Assembly: GCA_030152125.1 (NCBI GenBank)
Contig: JASLIR010000397.1
Location: 1-6,379 of the forward strand
Source: Alkanindiges sp.
GTDB taxonomy: Bacteria; Pseudomonadota; Gammaproteobacteria; Pseudomonadales; Moraxellaceae
Length of the DNA: 6,379 nucleotides
Direction of reading: 5' to 3'
The notes under the pieces were generated by a model. The model was given only the letters and a program-made list of their open reading frames with translations. It was not told the origin of the DNA and ran no database searches. A program made the position numbers and the translations under genes. Shown piece by piece: positions 4,748 through 6,379 of this stretch. The first letter of the stretch is position 1; every line of letters begins with the position of its first letter.

Positions 4748-6373
4748 CTAAGTCTTGCGTAAACGACGTCGGCCTTCTTGATATATTTTTACTTCCTGCA
4801 AAGTTTCAGGAAAATTTTTTTCAGCTGCGGCATAAATTTTCCGCTGTTTTTGGGAAGGTGCGGTGCTTGAGGGTACTTTTTTAGGAGGCAACTTATCATC
4901 CTCTTCCTCGTAGGGATCTTCTTCTGGCATATAGCGATCTGTAATGGGATTAGTCGGAGTGCTTTGATCTTTGTAATCTCGTGTAGCTTTTTTTGTTTTC
5001 TTCAACCCCTGAGTGGATGAGGATGTATAAAACGGATGTATTCCCGGTACTTTTTTTGGCTCTGTGAGCTTATCTTGTTTTGATCTCATAGTGGATGAAA
5101 CCTTCATTTCCCCACGAAAGAAATAATTACCTGTATGAAGTGAGTAGATACCGAAGTAGACATCCACATGGGTATAAAACCTGGCAAGATGATCTAGAAG
5201 CAAGACTTTATTTTTTTTGGATTTTTTTGAAACAGAAAAATACCATTGTCCTAAAGGGTCTGGTTTACCCATACGGACTTCAGTCATTTGCCCTTTTTGT
5301 TCAGTAATATTCTCAAACCAGTATTGCTTTAACAAGTGTCCATGCATTTCTACATCCGGAACATCCTTGGCAGCAAAGAAAAAAACTACCCTGATCTGAT
5401 CAGCTTCAACAAAATTTGGCAACAGAAAAGCCATGTAGCCTTTACAGATTGAAAGTAGCTGGTGATTACGCCCATTATTTTTTAATTTTTCAAATTTGTC
5501 GATAAGTGCTTCCGTCTGCGCCAGCCTTACTTTGTCATTCGCATAAAAGTCAACCTGTTGATTAAAAACAACTCTTAAATAACTTTCTTCTTTACGAAAA
5601 TAATCAGTGGAAGGCGATACAGGGAATCCCTTCTTATGGATAAACATATTGATGCTGGAAAGATTAAGCGGAACAACTGTAGAAGGTTTTAACTTTAGAG
5701 CAGGTACTTGCTCAGAACCATGTATTGGCTTGGCTCGCTTAGTGGAAATCTCCCACCTGAGCTTAGTGGACACTCTACAGGGGCTATAGTTGAAGGACTG
5801 TGGTTCAATGAACCTTAGTAAATTATCCTGGGGAGTGTCTAGCTCCAGTTTGAAGGACATAGCAACTAATTGCCCATGCTGCTTAAGTAAATCTTCCAGA
5901 TAAAGCTTAAGCCCCCGGTATTTTTTGTTAGCCTGCCCTAAAGCCACAATCTCCCTACGGCGAAGCACGCTATTGGGAGAGCATCGCTGGTGAATTTCCC
6001 TAATTAGAAGATTAAATACGGCCTCATGATATGCTGTAAAGCGCCGCTTTTTTATATCTGCATTCAGATGTTTCATAATCTGCATGGGTAAAGAGTCATT
6101 ATCAAAACGAATTGAGACGTAAATTATTAACTCAAACAGAGCCTCAAAAAAAATCTGTGTATAAGCGCTAAGGCGGAAGTTGGTTCCATTCGCCTGGTAA
6201 AGCGAAATGCAATGGAGCACCTCATAATTAAAGTCAAGAAGCTCCTCCAGCAGTTGATTTCTCACATCAAAAATAAACTCTCTAGGTTGGTTGGCGGGCT
6301 GCTTATCACGCAGAGGGGGTAATCGCATTTGTGCCTCCGGCTGGAAGTGCAGTCTTAACACAAACAGATCCAC
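4748..6373 (-). CDS. Unrecognised large protein, possibly a divergent Gp2/Rep-like relative; 5' end uncertain
   Basis: The frame encodes at least 541 residues. GTG at 6371-6373 is the first possible start, but the frame stays open to the window edge (two Lys codons precede it) with no room to judge a ribosome-binding site, so the gene may be truncated here. Residues 40-130 are predominantly helical by eye. The block at 264-424 parallels the neighbouring Gp2-like core in order and spacing: LRVVFNQQVDFY (266-277), QIRVVFFFAA (326-335), YWFENITEQKG (351-361, compare LWLEITDGKG), a Lys-rich loop then LLLDHLARF (391-399, compare VMQYMAKL), and NYFFRGEMK (416-424). The HxH histidines and catalytic tyrosine are not conserved (VVFFF, DHLARF). 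The tail (425-541) is low complexity: Lys/Ser/Thr-rich, an acidic patch EEDPYEEEDD (484-493), and a basic end GRRRLRKT. The gene is visibly more A+T-rich than the GTPase cluster. No function is assigned; it may be a non-catalytic DNA-binding Rep-like protein. Confidence 0.8.
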   Translation of the reverse strand: MDLFVLRLHFQPEAQMRLPPLRDKQPANQPREFIFDVRNQLLEELLDFNYEVLHCISLYQANGTNFRLSAYTQIFFEALFELIIYVSIRFDNDSLPMQIMKHLNADIKKRRFTAYHEAVFNLLIREIHQRCSPNSVLRRREIVALGQANKKYRGLKLYLEDLLKQHGQLVAMSFKLELDTPQDNLLRFIEPQSFNYSPCRVSTKLRWEISTKRAKPIHGSEQVPALKLKPSTVVPLNLSSINMFIHKKGFPVSPSTDYFRKEESYLRVVFNQQVDFYANDKVRLAQTEALIDKFEKLKNNGRNHQLLSICKGYMAFLLPNFVEADQIRVVFFFAAKDVPDVEMHGHLLKQYWFENITEQKGQMTEVRMGKPDPLGQWYFSVSKKSKKNKVLLLDHLARFYTHVDVYFGIYSLHTGNYFFRGEMKVSSTMRSKQDKLTEPKKVPGIHPFYTSSSTQGLKKTKKATRDYKDQSTPTNPITDRYMPEEDPYEEEDDKLPPKKVPSSTAPSQKQRKIYAAAEKNFPETLQEVKIYQEGRRRLRKT

Positions 6374-6379
6374 CTTCTT

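Overview
The window looks like an accessory island from a gammaproteobacterium. The host could not be identified further from sequence alone. The reasons are an AlpA-type regulator, an inovirus Gp2/YagK-YfjJ-type replication protein, Gram-negative lipoprotein sorting signals, and a mosaic of moderately G+C-rich and clearly A+T-rich blocks. No rRNA, tRNA, CRISPR array, integrase or transposase is visible, so the borders of any mobile element lie outside the window.

Left half (1-2775): a minus-strand XRE-type repressor gene diverges from a three-gene plus-strand cluster. The 127-bp divergent intergenic region carries three copies of a TACGAAATTCGTA-like palindrome, each fused to a TATAAT/TATAAA hexamer. 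This is the layout of an autoregulated repressor-operator switch. The three genes encode (i) a GTPase resembling the immunity-related GTPase (IRG) family, with all G motifs and hydrophobic C-terminal segments; (ii) a protein with a GYF_2 (DUF4339) domain followed by membrane segments; and (iii) a lipoprotein with a low-complexity linker and a small beta-rich C-terminal domain. Together they suggest a regulated GTPase module that works at the cell envelope. Its function is unknown; a stress or anti-phage role is only a hypothesis.

Middle (2776-3010): a convergent intergenic region with two nested hairpins. The second has the form of a terminator for the minus-strand alpA gene and may act in both directions.

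Right half (3011-6379): three minus-strand genes, read from right to left. A 541-codon open frame that is still open at the window edge encodes a protein not recognised by name. Its C-terminal half can be aligned by eye with the neighbouring Gp2-like protein but lacks that protein's HUH and tyrosine residues. It ends just before a good intrinsic terminator. Next come a very A+T-rich 368-bp gap with a perfect 11-bp inverted repeat, the inovirus Gp2-like putative HUH replication protein, and the AlpA-like regulator. The gp2-like and alpA genes share a 14-bp motif upstream of their start codons. This half resembles the replication/regulation core of a phage-satellite-like or integrative element, with the GTPase cluster as likely cargo.
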